Assembly (NCBI GenBank): GCA_947504115.1
Contig: CANNGH010000005.1
Coordinates: forward strand, 62,001-126,000
Direction of reading: 5' to 3'
Length of the DNA stretch: 64,000 nt
Source of the DNA: an uncultured Sedimentitalea sp.
GTDB lineage: Bacteria > Pseudomonadota > Alphaproteobacteria > Rhodobacterales > Rhodobacteraceae
Shown here in pieces: positions 63,767-64,000 of the stretch. Within the stretch, counting starts at the first letter, position 1. Each line of letters opens with the position of its first letter. Made by a program: the position numbers and the translations under genes. The notes under the pieces were generated by a model. The model searched no databases. It was not told the DNA's origin and was given only the letters and a program-made list of their open reading frames with translations.

Positions 63767-64000
63767 ATGAGCAGCGTTTCCCCCTCGCCCTATCCTGAAA
63801 CCGACGAAAAGGCCGACAAGCCCAAGCGTCACGAATGGCCCCTGTGGGAGGTGTTCGTGCGCGGCCAGCACGGGATGAGCCACCGCCATGTCGGCTCGTT
63901 GCACGCGCCGGACGCGGAAATGGCGATCCTGAACGCGCGCGACGTCTATACCCGCCGCAACGAGGGCGTCTCGCTCTGGGTGGTCGAGGCGCGCCATATC
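63767..64000 (+). CDS. paaB: Phenylacetyl-CoA epoxidase subunit B, 3' end outside the window
   Basis: The first 78 residues of PaaB are visible: a polar N-terminus, then WPLWEVFVRGQHGMSHRHVG and APDAEMAILNARDVYTRRNE, the known PaaB core. GGAGG lies 7 bases before the ATG. PaaB bridges the PaaA-PaaC units of the epoxidase. The window ends inside the gene. Confidence 0.93.
   Translation, partial: MSSVSPSPYPETDEKADKPKRHEWPLWEVFVRGQHGMSHRHVGSLHAPDAEMAILNARDVYTRRNEGVSLWVVEARHI

Overview
The window looks like ordinary chromosomal DNA of a GC-rich alphaproteobacterium of the order Rhodobacterales (Roseobacter group). This rests on gene content and order: TrcR (DUF1013), DUF2842 next to purA, hflK-hflC-DUF2065-degP, dnaX-ybaB-recR, phaZ divergent from phaC-phaP-phaR, and a small XRE regulator coupled to sdhE. 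I see about 68 protein genes packed on both strands. I see no tRNA, rRNA, insertion sequence, prophage or CRISPR array. Both ends are cut inside genes: an alpha/beta hydrolase on the left and paaB on the right.

Layout. 1-5.8 kb: hydrolase fragment, several tiny membrane or lipoprotein genes (two tandem entericidin-like), dapF-mtaB, a DUF2189 membrane protein and a secreted RNase T2. 5.9-9.7 kb: trcR, then the dnaX-ybaB-recR operon; DnaX carries a nine-glycine tract. 9.8-19.6 kb: DUF202 and DUF2254 membrane proteins, a MobA-like nucleotidyltransferase, a Hint-domain protein, a MarR-type regulator, sdhE with an XRE regulator, an aspartate aminotransferase, an orphan histidine kinase, a MATE pump and PPK2. 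19.8-31.2 kb: parE, a diacylglycerol-kinase-like protein coupled to a phosphoesterase, the HflKC/DegP membrane quality-control genes, gor, rpiA, and a MarR repressor divergent from a membrane protein. 31.2-41 kb: SDR, sdaA, thiN, a 580-residue acidic protein of unknown role, DUF2842-purA, secG, pyrG and two tandem TerB-like genes.

41.1-50.7 kb is one co-directional block: a polar amino acid/amine ABC transporter (ATPase, binding protein, two permeases), two glutamine-synthetase-like ligases flanking a class I amidotransferase, a PuuB-like FAD oxidoreductase and a DegT-type aminotransferase. It reads as uptake and gamma-glutamylation-based catabolism of an unidentified amine. 50.8-55.9 kb is a complete polyhydroxyalkanoate module (phaR, phaP, phaC, phaZ) with PhaR-type operator matches at the phaP and phaC promoters and ahead of phaR. 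55.8-64 kb holds two hydrolases, thrS, an ArsC-like protein, cspA, a PfpI-family protein, thyX, a glyoxalase, and the start of a phenylacetate (paa) operon whose predicted promoter is overlapped by an inverted repeat.

No wholly new multi-gene defence or mobile system is evident. The most interesting items are the amine-catabolic block, the PHA and paa operators, the DnaX glycine tract, the acidic unknown protein, and several small conserved unknowns.
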